Source: Mycolicibacterium poriferae | GTDB taxonomy: Bacteria; Actinomycetota; Actinomycetes; Mycobacteriales; Mycobacteriaceae | NCBI RefSeq assembly: GCF_010728325.1 | Contig: NZ_AP022570.1 | Location: 1,550,001 to 1,614,000 of the forward strand | Direction: 5' to 3' | Length of the DNA: 64,000 bases | Shown: positions 35,813 to 44,796 of the stretch, piece by piece | Numbering within the stretch: the stretch's first letter is position 1 | Layout of the letters: each line of letters opens with the position of its first letter | Notes under the pieces: generated by a model | The model's input: only the letters and a program-made list of their open reading frames with translations | Database searches by the model: none | What the model was told of the DNA's origin: nothing | Position numbers and translations under genes: made by a program

Positions 35813-36697
35813 TCAGCTGGCGGGTTGTTTGACCAACGTGAACTGGTTGACGTCGGTGTAGCCCTTGCGGAAGGAGTCCGCACAACCGGTCAGGTAATGC
35901 ATGTACCGGTCGTAGACCTCTTCGGACTGCACCTCGATCGCCTCGTCCCGGTGCTCCTGCAGCGCGGCCGACCAGTGGTCGAGCGTGCGTGCGTAGTGGG
36001 GTTGCAGTGACTGCTCGCGGGTCAGCGTGAACCCGGCGTCGGCCGAGTGCTCGCCGACGAGTTCGATGGTCGGCAGGTACCCGCCGGGAAAGATCTCGGT
36101 GAGGATGAACTTGATGAACCTCGCCACCGAGAACGTCAGCGGGATGCCGCGTTCGATCATCTGCGGAATCGTCAGCGCGGTGATGGTGTGCAACAGCATC
36201 ACGCCGTCGTCGGGAAGCACCCGGTAAGCGGTCGCGAAGAAGTCGTCCCAGCGGTCCTTGCCGAAGTGCTCGAAGGCGCCGATGGAGACGATGCGGTCGA
36301 CGGGTTGGTCGAAGCTCTCCCAGCCTTCCAGACGGATCTCTTTGCTGCGGGGGCTGTCGGAGTCGGCGAAGATCTTCTCGACGTGCGCCTTCTGGTTCTC
36401 GCTGAGCGTCAGCCCGATGACGTTGACGTCGTAGCGCTCGATCGCTCGCATCATCGTGTAACCCCAGCCGCAGCCGACGTCGAGCAGCGTCATGCCCGGC
36501 TCCAGCCCCAGCTTGCCCAGCGCCAGGTCGACCTTGGCACGTTGAGCTTCTTCGAGCGTCATGTCGTCGCGCTCGAAGTACGCGCAGCTGTACATCTGCG
36601 ACGGGTCCAGAAAAAGCCGGAAGAACTCATCCGACAGGTCGTAGTGCGCTTGGACGTCGTCGAAGTGCGGCTTCAAGTTTTTCTTGGTCGAGGCCAT
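35813..36697 (-). CDS. Mycolic acid cyclopropane synthase, MmaA2/CmaA-like
   Basis: 294 residues, the same fold as its neighbour: [48 protein letters not shown]. The segments [34 protein letters not shown] and the end [10 protein letters not shown] resemble MmaA2, a distal cyclopropane synthase. AAGGAAGG lies about 5 bases before ATG 36697; earlier in-frame starts have no family similarity. About 143 bases separate it from the mmaA4-like gene. Exact mycolate position needs biochemical proof. Confidence 0.85.
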   Translation of the reverse strand: MASTKKNLKPHFDDVQAHYDLSDEFFRLFLDPSQMYSCAYFERDDMTLEEAQRAKVDLALGKLGLEPGMTLLDVGCGWGYTMMRAIERYDVNVIGLTLSENQKAHVEKIFADSDSPRSKEIRLEGWESFDQPVDRIVSIGAFEHFGKDRWDDFFATAYRVLPDDGVMLLHTITALTIPQMIERGIPLTFSVARFIKFILTEIFPGGYLPTIELVGEHSADAGFTLTREQSLQPHYARTLDHWSAALQEHRDEAIEVQSEEVYDRYMHYLTGCADSFRKGYTDVNQFTLVKQPAS

Positions 36698-36809
36698 GAG
36701 GGCCTTCCTTGGGACGCTGCCCGAAGAGGTTCTCCTGAGACGGCGGTCATGCGTACCCGTCAGGCATGGTACGTGTTTACGCGAACTTGTGAATTGACGG
36801 AGACGCAGG

Positions 36810-37715
36810 TCACCCCGCGTGCGCGAACGTCGCCTGCAGTTCGCCGACAATGTCGTCCCACAGCGGTTCGGGTAGCTCGTGTCCCATGCCGTCGAACAGC
36901 ACCAACCGGGCGCCGGGGATCGCGCGGGCGATGGCGCGTCCGCCCGAGGGGCGCATCAGTTTGTCCGCCTTGCCGTGGATGACCACGGTCGGCGCGGCGG
37001 TCTGACGGTTGTAACGGCGCAGGCTGCCGCTGCCGAGGATCGCCGCGAACTGCCTGCCCACGCCGGCGGGGTAGTAGGACCGGTCATAGACCTCGACAGC
37101 CTCGGCGCGAATCGCGTCGTCGGGGCGGGGAAAGCCGGGACTGCCGATGACCTTGGTGACCCGCACCGCATTGTCGATGATGGCGTCACGCCCGGTGCCG
37201 GCGGGCTTGGACAGGACCGCCAGCAGCTGCTGCGGACCGGGCGGCGGCAGCACCGGCTGGTTGTTGCTCGAGAAGATCACGCCGAGGGCCCTGGTGCGCG
37301 CGCGGTGGCGTGCGGCGAACACCTGGGCGATCATGCCGCCCATCGACGCCCCCACCACGTGTGCGCGGTCGACGCCGAGGTGGTCGAGCAGCGCCGCGGC
37401 GTCGTCGGCCATGTCCTCCAGCGTGTACGCCGCCGGGCTGGCCAGCCCGAGGAACGACCGCGCCATCCGTGGCAGCAGCGGCGCCCCGGAGTGGTGGTCG
37501 GGCAGTTTGCCGGACAGTCCGACGTCGCGGTTGTCGAAGCGGATCACCCGCAGCCCCCGGTCGATCAGCTTCTGGCAGAACTCCGTGCGCCAGAAGATCA
37601 TCTGCGCGCCCAGGCCCATGATCAGCAGCACGGCCGGATCGGCCGGATCGCCCATGTCCTCGTAGTGGATGTCGACCTCGCCCGAGGATGCGGTGCCGGT
37701 CCGCACCTGCGTCAC
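36810..37715 (-). CDS. lipG: Alpha/beta hydrolase LipG
   Basis: 301 residues, the length of M. tuberculosis LipG, in the conserved place beside the methyltransferases and Rv0647c. The nucleophile elbow is GASMGGMIA, the oxyanion region [10 protein letters not shown], and the C-terminal His is in [14 protein letters not shown]. An esterase/thioesterase acting on lipids is likely. The GTG start at 37715 overlaps the upstream kinase stop (GTGA), so translation is coupled. Confidence 0.88.
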   Translation of the reverse strand: MTQVRTGTASSGEVDIHYEDMGDPADPAVLLIMGLGAQMIFWRTEFCQKLIDRGLRVIRFDNRDVGLSGKLPDHHSGAPLLPRMARSFLGLASPAAYTLEDMADDAAALLDHLGVDRAHVVGASMGGMIAQVFAARHRARTRALGVIFSSNNQPVLPPPGPQQLLAVLSKPAGTGRDAIIDNAVRVTKVIGSPGFPRPDDAIRAEAVEVYDRSYYPAGVGRQFAAILGSGSLRRYNRQTAAPTVVIHGKADKLMRPSGGRAIARAIPGARLVLFDGMGHELPEPLWDDIVGELQATFAHAG

Positions 37716-39151
37716 GCGTCCGGGTCCGTTTTGGTCTGCTCGTCGGTTCTGGTCTGCTCCTCGCGCGAGCGCTCGTCGGTTCCGCTCTTTTCGCCCGGCG
37801 CGTCCAGTTGATCGGAGTGTTCCCGGGAGACCTCCACCATGAAGTTGGCGAAGTATCCCGTCAGTGCGGGGTCGTTCATCATCTGCCAGCGGGGAGCCAG
37901 CAGCTTCATGTAGCGCTCTACGTAGAGGAACTGTTTCCCGATGAGCACCAGCTCGCGCGGCAGCTTGACGTCGTAGGCGTCGGCGAGCGCGGACAGCTGC
38001 TTGCCGATCTCGGCATAGCTCAGATCGCCGAGCGACGTCATCGTCAGCGGTGTGGCGAACTTCTCGAGATCCTTGGCCGCCTGCGCCTCGGGCTTCACCG
38101 TCCCCACCGCGCCCATCAACACGACGATCTTGCCGGCCGCGGCGTGGTCCTTCTTGACCAGCAGCGCATAGACCAGCTCGCGCAGCAGCCAGCGGGTGCG
38201 CGGGTCGATGCGGCCCATGATGCCGAAGTCGAAGAACACGATCTTGCCGTCGTCATCGACATAGAGGTTGCCCGCGTGCAGGTCGCCGTGGAACAGCCCG
38301 TGGCGCAGCCCGCCCTCGAACACGCTGAACAGCAGCGCTTTGACCAGTTCGGTGCCGTCGAAGCCGCGCTTGCGGATCTCGGCGACATCGTCGATACGCA
38401 CGCCGGTGATTCGTTCCATCGTCAGCACGCGCTCGCTGGTCAGATCCCAGTACACCTGCGGCACCCGGATGTTGCTGCCGAGCGGGGAGGCATGCATGTG
38501 GGCCACCCACGCGTCCATCGACTGGGCCTCGAGGCGAAAGTCCAGTTCCTCGGCGAGGTTGTCGGCGAAGTCGGCCACCACGTCCTGCGCGGAGAGCCTC
38601 CGGCCCATCTTGGCCAGCTCCACCAGTTGCGCACCGCGCTTGAGGATCTGGAGATCGGCGGCCACCCGGCGACGGATGCCCGGCCGTTGGATCTTGACCA
38701 CGACCTCTTCACCGGAGTGCAGGGTGGCGTAGTGCACCTGCGCGATGGACGCCGAGGCGAAGGGCTTCTCGTCGAACGACTTGAACAGGTTGGCCGGGTC
38801 GTCACCGAGTTCTTCCTGGAACAGCCGGTGTACGGCCTTGGAATCGGCGGGCGGCACCCGGTCCAGCAGGCCGCGGAACTCGCGGCTCAGCGGTTCGCCG
38901 AACGCCCCCGGGCTCGATGCGATGATCTGTCCGAACTTGACGTAGGTGGGGCCGAGATCGGCGAACGCCTGCGGGATCTGTTTGACGACCTTCTGCTGCA
39001 ACGAGCCGCGGCTGCCCAGCTTGGACACGACGCGGGCGCCGGTGCGAGTGACCTGCCAGCCGGTGACACCGATACGGGCCGCCTCGACCGGCAACGGAAC
39101 CCGGTCCAGCCTGGCGACCTCGCGGTGCTGCGCTTTTCGGGGTGTGCTCAT
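37712..39151 (-). CDS. ABC1/UbiB-family atypical kinase (AarF, Rv0647c orthologue)
   Basis: 479 residues. Diagnostic motifs: KxGQ (YVKFGQIIASSP, residues 72-75), the Ala-rich nucleotide loop FASASIAQVH, the catalytic HGDLHAGNL and the metal-binding FFDFG. Members regulate isoprenoid quinone or lipid metabolism through ATP binding. Coupled to lipG by a GTGA overlap. Start ATG 39151. Confidence 0.92.
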   Translation of the reverse strand: MSTPRKAQHREVARLDRVPLPVEAARIGVTGWQVTRTGARVVSKLGSRGSLQQKVVKQIPQAFADLGPTYVKFGQIIASSPGAFGEPLSREFRGLLDRVPPADSKAVHRLFQEELGDDPANLFKSFDEKPFASASIAQVHYATLHSGEEVVVKIQRPGIRRRVAADLQILKRGAQLVELAKMGRRLSAQDVVADFADNLAEELDFRLEAQSMDAWVAHMHASPLGSNIRVPQVYWDLTSERVLTMERITGVRIDDVAEIRKRGFDGTELVKALLFSVFEGGLRHGLFHGDLHAGNLYVDDDGKIVFFDFGIMGRIDPRTRWLLRELVYALLVKKDHAAAGKIVVLMGAVGTVKPEAQAAKDLEKFATPLTMTSLGDLSYAEIGKQLSALADAYDVKLPRELVLIGKQFLYVERYMKLLAPRWQMMNDPALTGYFANFMVEVSREHSDQLDAPGEKSGTDERSREEQTRTDEQTKTDPDA

Positions 39152-39232
39152 AGCTGCAGTGTCTCAAAACCAACCGGTCAGGGAAAAAACGGTGTGGACC
39201 GGGTCACAAGGCGGGAGGCCGGAGACGGCACG

Positions 39233-40231
39233 TCAGACAAAGGCGTGCTCGACCTCAGCCCGGCCCCGGGCGGGGTCGCTGCCGGGCCGGTAGCTGGGCT
39301 CGGTGTGGGGTGCCAGATCCGGATCGACCCCGTCGGCCACCCGCGCCTTGGCCTGTTCGAATTCGGCGAGCGGACCCGAGCCGACATGGATTCCGTTGAT
39401 GATCGACCACACCACGGCGCGTCGCGCGCTGCGTTCGACGATGTTGGGGTTGCGGTGCTGGATCAGACGCTGCGCCCACGGCGGCATCGTGTCGCGCACG
39501 GCCCAGTCCAGCGCGCTGTGCGGCATCGGCAGATTCGGTCCGGTCGCCATCGCGGTGCCGTAGGTGACGGCCAGCCGGGGCAGGTAGGACTCCAGGCAGT
39601 CGAGTGTCTCGCGCTTGGTTGTCGGGAGGTCCGTGCCGCCGAGGGCGTGGCCGACCCGGACGAATTCGCCGTAGTAGCGGTCCAGGTCCGTTCCACGTAG
39701 CGGCTGTGGATGGTAGAGCTCGTGAGCGGTGGCCAGCCCCCACACGACGGTCGCGTAGTTCCAGCGCAACCATTCGGGGTCATCGGCGTCGTAGCGGGCG
39801 CCGTCGGGCCGAACCCCTTTCACCGTGTGGTGCATCGAACGAACCGCCAGGGCGAGGCGCTCCGCCGTGGGTGTCGAGCCGTAGGCGGTGCCGATGAAGA
39901 ACGCGACCGAATGGCCGAGCCGTACCGCAGCCCCTTTCGGATCGATCTGCGGGGCCGGGTCGGTTCTGGTGTCCGGCCGGACCAGGCGGGAGTGGTGCAC
40001 GCCCATCCAGTAGATGGAGGGATCGAGCCGTTCGAGGTACGCCGCACACTGCAGGCCGAAGACCAGCGCCTGGGTGTGCGAGTGCACATGCCAGACCGCG
40101 CTGCCGGGCCCGAACCACCCCGGATCGCCCTGTGGTCCGGCGAAGTCCATACCGCGGAAGAAGTGCTGTCGGACGTCCTGGTCGAACCGCTTGTTGAGCA
40201 GTTGGCCGACGATCTGATGGGGCATCAGCAT
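39233..40231 (-). CDS. DUF2236 oxygenase (MpaB/latex-clearing protein family)
   Basis: 332 residues. DUF2236 proteins are haem-binding oxygenases typified by rubber oxygenase Lcp and MpaB. Family features: an early GPGSAVWHVHSHTQALVFG, GTAYGSTPTAERLALAVRSMHHTVKG with the conserved histidines, and YYGEFVRVGHALG. The true substrate is unknown. GGGAGG lies 6 bases before ATG 40231. It is divergent from a TetR-family gene with a 16-bp palindrome in front of its start, so it is probably the regulated target. Confidence 0.82.
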   Translation of the reverse strand: MLMPHQIVGQLLNKRFDQDVRQHFFRGMDFAGPQGDPGWFGPGSAVWHVHSHTQALVFGLQCAAYLERLDPSIYWMGVHHSRLVRPDTRTDPAPQIDPKGAAVRLGHSVAFFIGTAYGSTPTAERLALAVRSMHHTVKGVRPDGARYDADDPEWLRWNYATVVWGLATAHELYHPQPLRGTDLDRYYGEFVRVGHALGGTDLPTTKRETLDCLESYLPRLAVTYGTAMATGPNLPMPHSALDWAVRDTMPPWAQRLIQHRNPNIVERSARRAVVWSIINGIHVGSGPLAEFEQAKARVADGVDPDLAPHTEPSYRPGSDPARGRAEVEHAFV

Positions 40232-40247
40232 GTGCGCCTCCCAAAGT

Positions 40248-40263
40248 GGTTACAGCTGTCACC
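40248..40263. promoter_or_regulatory. 16-bp palindrome, likely TetR operator
   Basis: GGTTACAGCTGTCACC reads GGTNACAGCTGTNACC on both strands, with only one position in each half breaking the symmetry. It is 17 bases upstream of the DUF2236 start and 62 bases upstream of the divergent tetR start, the usual place for a TetR-family operator controlling both. Confidence 0.6.
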
Positions 40264-40324
40264 AGAGTAGCGTCCGCAGGCTCGATCTGACCAGAACCAG
40301 CCGGTGGCCGCTTAGGCTGAGTCG

Positions 40325-40933
40325 ATGTCCGAACCGACCTCGAACGCGACCAGATGGGCGGGGGTACCCCTGGTCGATCGCCGGGCGGAACGGCGTGCGC
40401 TGCTGGTGGACGCGGCCTTTCGGCTGTTCGGCGAAAGCGGGGAAGCCGGGCTGTCGGTGCGGTCGGTGTCGCGGGAGTCGGGGATGAACACCCGGTACTT
40501 CTATGAGAGCTTTCGGGGTACCGACGAGCTGCTGGGCGCGGTGTATGACCGGGTGAGCGCCGAACTGGCCGAAGTGGTCGCCGACGCGATGACCGCGGCG
40601 GGACCGTCGTTGCGCGCGCGCACGCGCGCCGGAATGGCCGCCGTGCTTCACTTCAGCTCGGCCGACCCGCGCCGGGGGCGAGTCCTGTTCACTGACGCGC
40701 GCGCGAACCCGGTGCTCACCGAGCGTCGGGCCGCCACCCAGGATCTGTTGCGCGAGGCGGTGCTCACCGAGGGCTGGCGGCTGCACCCCGACAGCGACGC
40801 CATCGCCGCACTCGTGGGCGCGGCGATGTACACCGGGGCGATGGCAGAACTGGCCCAGCAATGGCTGGCGGGCCACCTGGGAGACGACCTCGATGGGGTC
40901 GTCGACCACGCTCTGGGCCTCGTCCTGCGTTGA
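40325..40933 (+). CDS. TetR/AcrR-family transcriptional regulator
   Basis: 202 residues. The N-terminal DNA-binding domain is RRALLVDAAFRLFGESGEAGLSVRSVSRESGMNTRYFYESFRGTDELLG, given here only by its key parts LFGESGEAGLSV and NTRYFYESF. The C-terminal ligand domain is helical and not assignable. TAGGCT ends six bases before ATG 40325, with no ribosome site, suggesting a leaderless mRNA. Likely represses the divergent DUF2236 gene. Confidence 0.88.
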   Translation: MSEPTSNATRWAGVPLVDRRAERRALLVDAAFRLFGESGEAGLSVRSVSRESGMNTRYFYESFRGTDELLGAVYDRVSAELAEVVADAMTAAGPSLRARTRAGMAAVLHFSSADPRRGRVLFTDARANPVLTERRAATQDLLREAVLTEGWRLHPDSDAIAALVGAAMYTGAMAELAQQWLAGHLGDDLDGVVDHALGLVLR

Positions 40934-40937
40934 GCGC

Positions 40938-41540
40938 CTAACGGTGCGTCGGCGGCTTCCACGGCGTCAGCCATTCGGTCGCCGGCCAGTCCTCCAGGCC
41001 GGCGAGCAGTTCGTAGAGGGTGGCCCCGTCGATGCTTTCCCTGATGATGTCGCCGTGACCGGCGTGCCGCGCCAGTTCCTCGATCATGTGGAAGAACACC
41101 CACCGCACCGACCAGGCGGCCACGTCGCTGGGAAACCACGGCACGTCGTGGGGGACCGGCACCGCAGCACCGAGATCTACGGATTCGAGAAGGCGCATCG
41201 TCTCGGCGTTCTGCTTGTCGAAGGCCGCCAGAAGATCGGCCAGGGTCTCGTCGGTGCGCATGACGAACTCGTTCTGGTAGTCGGCGGCCTGACTGTCCAT
41301 CGGACGCTTGTCCCGCTCGCAGAGCTCAGGTGCGGCCGCGACGCGCTGCATCCAGCCCCGCTGGCAGTTGGTCACGTGCTTGATCAGGGCGCCCACCGAC
41401 AGTGCGCTGACCGACGGGGTGGCGCGGGCCTGCTCGTCGGTCAGACCGTAGGCGATGGCGTGGAACGCGTACTGCTGGGCGGCGAGGTATTCCCGCAGGC
41501 CGGCGCGTTCGTCGGCAACGGGTGGGGGCATGGCGGGCAT
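40938..41540 (-). CDS. DinB/DUF664-family protein
   Basis: 200 residues of a four-helix bundle typical of DinB/YfiT-like metal-binding proteins. Visible ligand-type histidines: LIKHVTNCQRGW near residue 55 and HMIEELARHAGHGDIIRE near residue 155. In actinobacteria such proteins include mycothiol-dependent transferases, but the substrate here is unknown. ATG 41540 overlaps the stop of the upstream DinB-like gene (ATGA). It ends 4 bases from the convergent tetR gene. Confidence 0.82.
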   Translation of the reverse strand: MPAMPPPVADERAGLREYLAAQQYAFHAIAYGLTDEQARATPSVSALSVGALIKHVTNCQRGWMQRVAAAPELCERDKRPMDSQAADYQNEFVMRTDETLADLLAAFDKQNAETMRLLESVDLGAAVPVPHDVPWFPSDVAAWSVRWVFFHMIEELARHAGHGDIIRESIDGATLYELLAGLEDWPATEWLTPWKPPTHR

Positions 41541-42070
41541 CAGTTCTCCTCCGGGTGGGTGTGGACGTACAGGTCTCGCAGCAACGCAATCTCGGCTCCG
41601 TGGTGGATCACCTCGCGGTTGATGTGGAGCACGAGCTCGATCATCGGGTGATCGGCCCAGGGCCCCTCGGCCGATCCGACCGGCGCGCGGAGGCCGGATT
41701 CGTCGAGCCCACGCACCCCGTCGTTCCAGGCGCGGTACACGTCGTCGAGCTGCCGCAAGGCGGCGTCGGCGCGAGGTGCGTAGGGCCAGGACTGATAGTC
41801 GGCGGAGGGACCGCCGAAGTGGGCGTGGTTGCGCATCGCCAGCACGCCGACGATGACATGGGCCAGCCGCCACGCGATCGTGGTGACCGGCTCCGGCTCC
41901 GGCGGCGGGTGGCTGAAGTCGATGGATCCGTCCGGATGCACTGTCCAGCAGTCCCCGACGGGCTGCCAGAAGTACTCATCGTCGGTCAGGCCCACCAGGC
42001 GGGGGCGCAGTTGGGTGTTCCAGTGGAAATCGAGTTGGTCGGCCAGTCGAGACGCCAGGTCGGTGAGCAT
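41540..42070 (-). CDS. DinB-like superfamily protein
   Basis: 176 residues from ATG 42070. DQLDFHWNTQLRPRLVGLTDDEYFWQPV at the N-terminus, HVIVGVLAMRNHAHFGG in the middle and LVLHINREVIHHGAEIALLRDL near the end place it in the DinB_2 group, with histidines spaced for a metal site. Paired with the following DinB gene by an ATGA overlap. An earlier in-frame start was rejected because it enters the divergent regulator's promoter. Confidence 0.8.
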   Translation of the reverse strand: MLTDLASRLADQLDFHWNTQLRPRLVGLTDDEYFWQPVGDCWTVHPDGSIDFSHPPPEPEPVTTIAWRLAHVIVGVLAMRNHAHFGGPSADYQSWPYAPRADAALRQLDDVYRAWNDGVRGLDESGLRAPVGSAEGPWADHPMIELVLHINREVIHHGAEIALLRDLYVHTHPEEN

Positions 42071-42131
42071 GGACCCACTCTGACAGCCTTTGCGGACAGT
42101 TTCGGTCCTCGAAATCGGGCAGACTTGTCGC

Positions 42132-43130
42132 ATGGCGGAAACCACCGGGCGAATCCTGCAGCTGCTCGGTCTGCTGCAGTCGCGCCGCGGATGGAGCGGT
42201 CAGGAGCTGGCCGAGCGGTTGGGGGTGACCACGCGCAGCGTGCGCCGCGATGTCGAGCGACTCAGGGAACTCGGTTACCCGGTGCATGCGAGCGCCGGCC
42301 ACGGCGGCGGGTATCAGCTGGGTGCCGGCGCAGCGCTACCGCCGTTGCTGCTCGACCCCGACGAAGCGGTGGCGGTGGCGGTATGTCTGCGCGTCGCGGC
42401 GGGAGGCAGCGTGGCCGGGATCGGCGAATCGGCGCTGCGAGCGTTGAGCAAGTTGGACCAGGTGATGCCGAGCCGGCTCCGGTCGCAGGTCGGTGCGGTC
42501 CACGACGCGACGGTGACGCTGAGCTCGGCCACCGACACTCCCGTCGATCCCGACGTGCTGATGACACTGGCCAGGGCCAGTCGCGACCGCGAACATGTGA
42601 CCGCCGGCTACGTCGACATCCGTGGCGTCGCCAGCCGGCGACGTGTGGAGCCCTACCAGCTCGTGACCACCGGACGACGCTGGTACCTGCTGTGCTACGA
42701 CCGCGACAAGGCCGACTGGCGCAGCCTGCGGCTCGACCGGATGACCGACGTCAGCGCCGTGGGCACCACCTTCGTCCCACGACAAGCTCCCGACGCGGCG
42801 TCCTATGTACGACGGGCCATCAGCTCGTCGCCATATCCCTACATCGCGCGAGTGCGGTACTTCGCGCCCGCCGCACGGATCGCCCAGACATTCTCCACCG
42901 CGTCGGTCGATATCGAACCCGACGGGCCGCAGGCCTGCATCGTCACCACGGGAGCCGACGAACCCGAACGCATGGTCGCGTGGCTCGCGGTACCTGGGTG
43001 TGACTTCGAGGTGCTCGAGCCGCCCGAAGTGGTGGCGGCGGCGCGAGCGGTGGCCGCGCGCATCGCGCGGGCGTGCCGATCGTCAGGCGCTGATGATCAC
43101 CAGTCGCCGATGGCCGGACCCACCGGATAA
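42132..43130 (+). CDS. WYL-domain transcriptional regulator (HTH_11 type)
   Basis: 332 residues. The DeoR-like winged helix is at the N-terminus (GWSGQELAERLGVTTRSVRRDVERLRELGYPV), seen here by GVTTRSVRRDVERL. A WYL domain follows around 145-215 with RRRVEPYQLVTTGRRWYLLCYD and a C-terminal WCX region. WYL proteins sense nucleic acid or small ligands. Start ATG 42132 is 61 bases from the divergent DinB pair, its probable targets. The 3' end overlaps the convergent secreted-protein gene by 34 bases. Confidence 0.88.
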   Translation: MAETTGRILQLLGLLQSRRGWSGQELAERLGVTTRSVRRDVERLRELGYPVHASAGHGGGYQLGAGAALPPLLLDPDEAVAVAVCLRVAAGGSVAGIGESALRALSKLDQVMPSRLRSQVGAVHDATVTLSSATDTPVDPDVLMTLARASRDREHVTAGYVDIRGVASRRRVEPYQLVTTGRRWYLLCYDRDKADWRSLRLDRMTDVSAVGTTFVPRQAPDAASYVRRAISSSPYPYIARVRYFAPAARIAQTFSTASVDIEPDGPQACIVTTGADEPERMVAWLAVPGCDFEVLEPPEVVAAARAVAARIARACRSSGADDHQSPMAGPTG

Positions 43131-43450
43131 CCTCCGCGGAAGCCCCTGGCCTTGCCGCCGGGCACGGCCTTGATGTTGTCACGGATCTCGCCCTGCGCGC
43201 TGATCTCACCGGCGTCGGCCAGGCGGGTCTCGGAGATCCCGCGCGCCACGCCGTAGTCGTTGATGCGGATCACGGAATTCTGAGAGGCCTGCCGGCTGGT
43301 CACGGTCGGGCTGGGACCCACCTCGTCCACGTCCGCGCTGGCAACGCCGCTTCCCACGCCCACGGACAGCGCGCCGGCGGCCAGACCGCCGAGGCCGATC
43401 AGGCCGGCTTTCTTGACTCCTCGGGCAAGGGCATCTGAAGGGCCGGTCAT
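43097..43450 (-). CDS. Small secreted protein of unknown function
   Basis: 117 residues. A basic N-region (ARGVKKAGLIG), Gly/Ala-rich hydrophobic stretch and signal-peptidase site after VASA (about residue 40) indicate export. The mature 77-residue part is polar with no recognised domain; RINDYGVARGISETRLADAGEISAQG stands out only as a helical stretch. AGGAGA sits 6 bases before ATG 43450. Confidence 0.7.
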   Translation of the reverse strand: MTGPSDALARGVKKAGLIGLGGLAAGALSVGVGSGVASADVDEVGPSPTVTSRQASQNSVIRINDYGVARGISETRLADAGEISAQGEIRDNIKAVPGGKARGFRGGYPVGPAIGDW

Positions 43451-43619
43451 CAGCGATCTCCTCTGGTTTCGTGGCGGTGCGTGGCTACGTGACGAACGAA
43501 GTCCACATGCTGCCATAGATAGATCGGTTGATGTGCAGCAACTGTTACGACTCCCCGTCCGGTGAGGTCCGCAGGCGGATCACCGGCATCGGCACCGCCG
43601 ATCGCCCTACAGTTCTGTC

Positions 43620-44525
43620 GTGTCCGACCACGTGCTGGCGCTCGACATCGGCGGGACCAAGGTCGCCGCGGCGCTCGTCGACGGTGCCGGACGGCTCACT
43701 CATCTGCAGCAGCGCCCTACCCCGCACGGCGACGCGGAGGCGCTGTGGGCCGTGATCGCCGCGCTGGTGAGCGACGTCCGCGGCGCCGGTTCCGTGGCGG
43801 CGGTGGGCGTGGCATCAGCCGGCCCGGTCGACATCCCGGCCGGCACGATCAGTCCGATCAACATCGCGGGGGTGCGGGGCTTCCCGGTGGTCGACCGCGT
43901 CGGTGAGCTCACCGGGCTGCCGGTGCACCTGGGTGGTGACGGGCTGTGCATGGCGATGGGCGAGTCCCGCGCGGGCGCTGGCCGCGGCGCCCGATTCATG
44001 CTGGGCATGGTGGTGTCCACCGGCATCGGCGGAGGCCTGGTGCTCGACGGCATCCCGTACCACGGCCGCACCGGCAACGCCGGGCACGTCGGGCACGTGG
44101 TCGTCGACGCGGGCGGACAGCCGTGTTCGTGCGGCGGTCGCGGCTGCGTCGAAACTCTGGCCTCGGGCCCGAACCTGGTGCGATGGGCCAGGGACAACGG
44201 GTGGCAGGCTGCGCCGGATGCCGACGCGAAGACGCTGGCCGCTGCCGCCGTGCGAGGCGACGACGTGGCGTTGCGCGCGTTCCGGCGCGGTGCCGGGGCG
44301 CTGGCCGCCGCCGTCGCCTCGGCCGCTGCGGTGGTTGACCTGGAACTCGTCGTCATCGGTGGCGGAGTCGCCCGGGCGGGCGCGGTGTTGTTCGATCCGT
44401 TGCGGGGCGCACTGGGGACCTACGCGGGACTCGACTTCCTGCGGGACATCGAGGTGGCGCCGGCCGCTCTCGGCGGCGACGCAGGCCTCGTCGGCGCTGC
44501 GGCGCTGGCCCGGGAAGGACGCTAG
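43620..44525 (+). CDS. ROK-family sugar kinase (Rv0650 orthologue)
   Basis: 301 residues. Phosphate-binding LDIGGTKVAAALVD at the N-terminus, STGIGGGLVLDG, and the ROK zinc motif HVVVDAGGQPCSCGGRGCVE (His and three Cys) followed by LASGP. Catalytic Asp in GGDGLCMAMGES. Glucose/N-acetylmannosamine-type sugars are usual substrates; no helix-turn-helix is present, so it is an enzyme, not a repressor. GTG 43620 follows TACAGT by six bases with no ribosome site, a likely leaderless gene. Confidence 0.9.
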   Translation: MSDHVLALDIGGTKVAAALVDGAGRLTHLQQRPTPHGDAEALWAVIAALVSDVRGAGSVAAVGVASAGPVDIPAGTISPINIAGVRGFPVVDRVGELTGLPVHLGGDGLCMAMGESRAGAGRGARFMLGMVVSTGIGGGLVLDGIPYHGRTGNAGHVGHVVVDAGGQPCSCGGRGCVETLASGPNLVRWARDNGWQAAPDADAKTLAAAAVRGDDVALRAFRRGAGALAAAVASAAAVVDLELVVIGGGVARAGAVLFDPLRGALGTYAGLDFLRDIEVAPAALGGDAGLVGAAALAREGR

Positions 44526-44559
44526 CGGCGGTGGGCCGCAGTCCCTCGGATCCGCCGTT

Positions 44560-44589
44560 TTGGCTGATGGGCGTGCGGCGCGCTATCCT
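44560..44589 (+). promoter_or_regulatory. Promoter of the rplJ-rplL operon
   Basis: TTGGCT (44560-44565), 18-base spacer, TATCCT (44584-44589). Transcription should begin near 44596, giving a leader of about 200 bases before rplJ. Both boxes fit SigA consensus well. Confidence 0.65.
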
Positions 44590-44595
44590 TGCCCA

Positions 44596-44720
44596 GTTCC
44601 ACCGAAGACCGTCGGTTACCGAGTGATCGGTTGAAGGTCCGGGCCAGCCCGGCGACCCACGCAGGAGGACGAGGCTGATCTTGTGTGCGCCCCGACCTGT
44701 CTGCGTCGGGGCGTTCGTGG
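44596..44720 (+). ncRNA. L10 (rplJL) leader RNA, autoregulatory
   Basis: The transcript begins with ACCGAAGACCGTCGGTTACCG, typical of L10 leaders, and includes a 9-bp hairpin CGCCCCGAC (44688-44696) / GTCGGGGCG (44705-44713) about 80 bases before rplJ. In this family the L10-L12 complex binds the leader and represses translation. The hairpin lacks a T-run, so translational control is likelier than attenuation. Confidence 0.65.
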
Positions 44721-44796
44721 TTTCCGGGGTTGATCCGGCTGCTCGGCGACGAGGGCCAGAGGCGGAGCACTCGATACCAACCACGAGGAGGCATGC

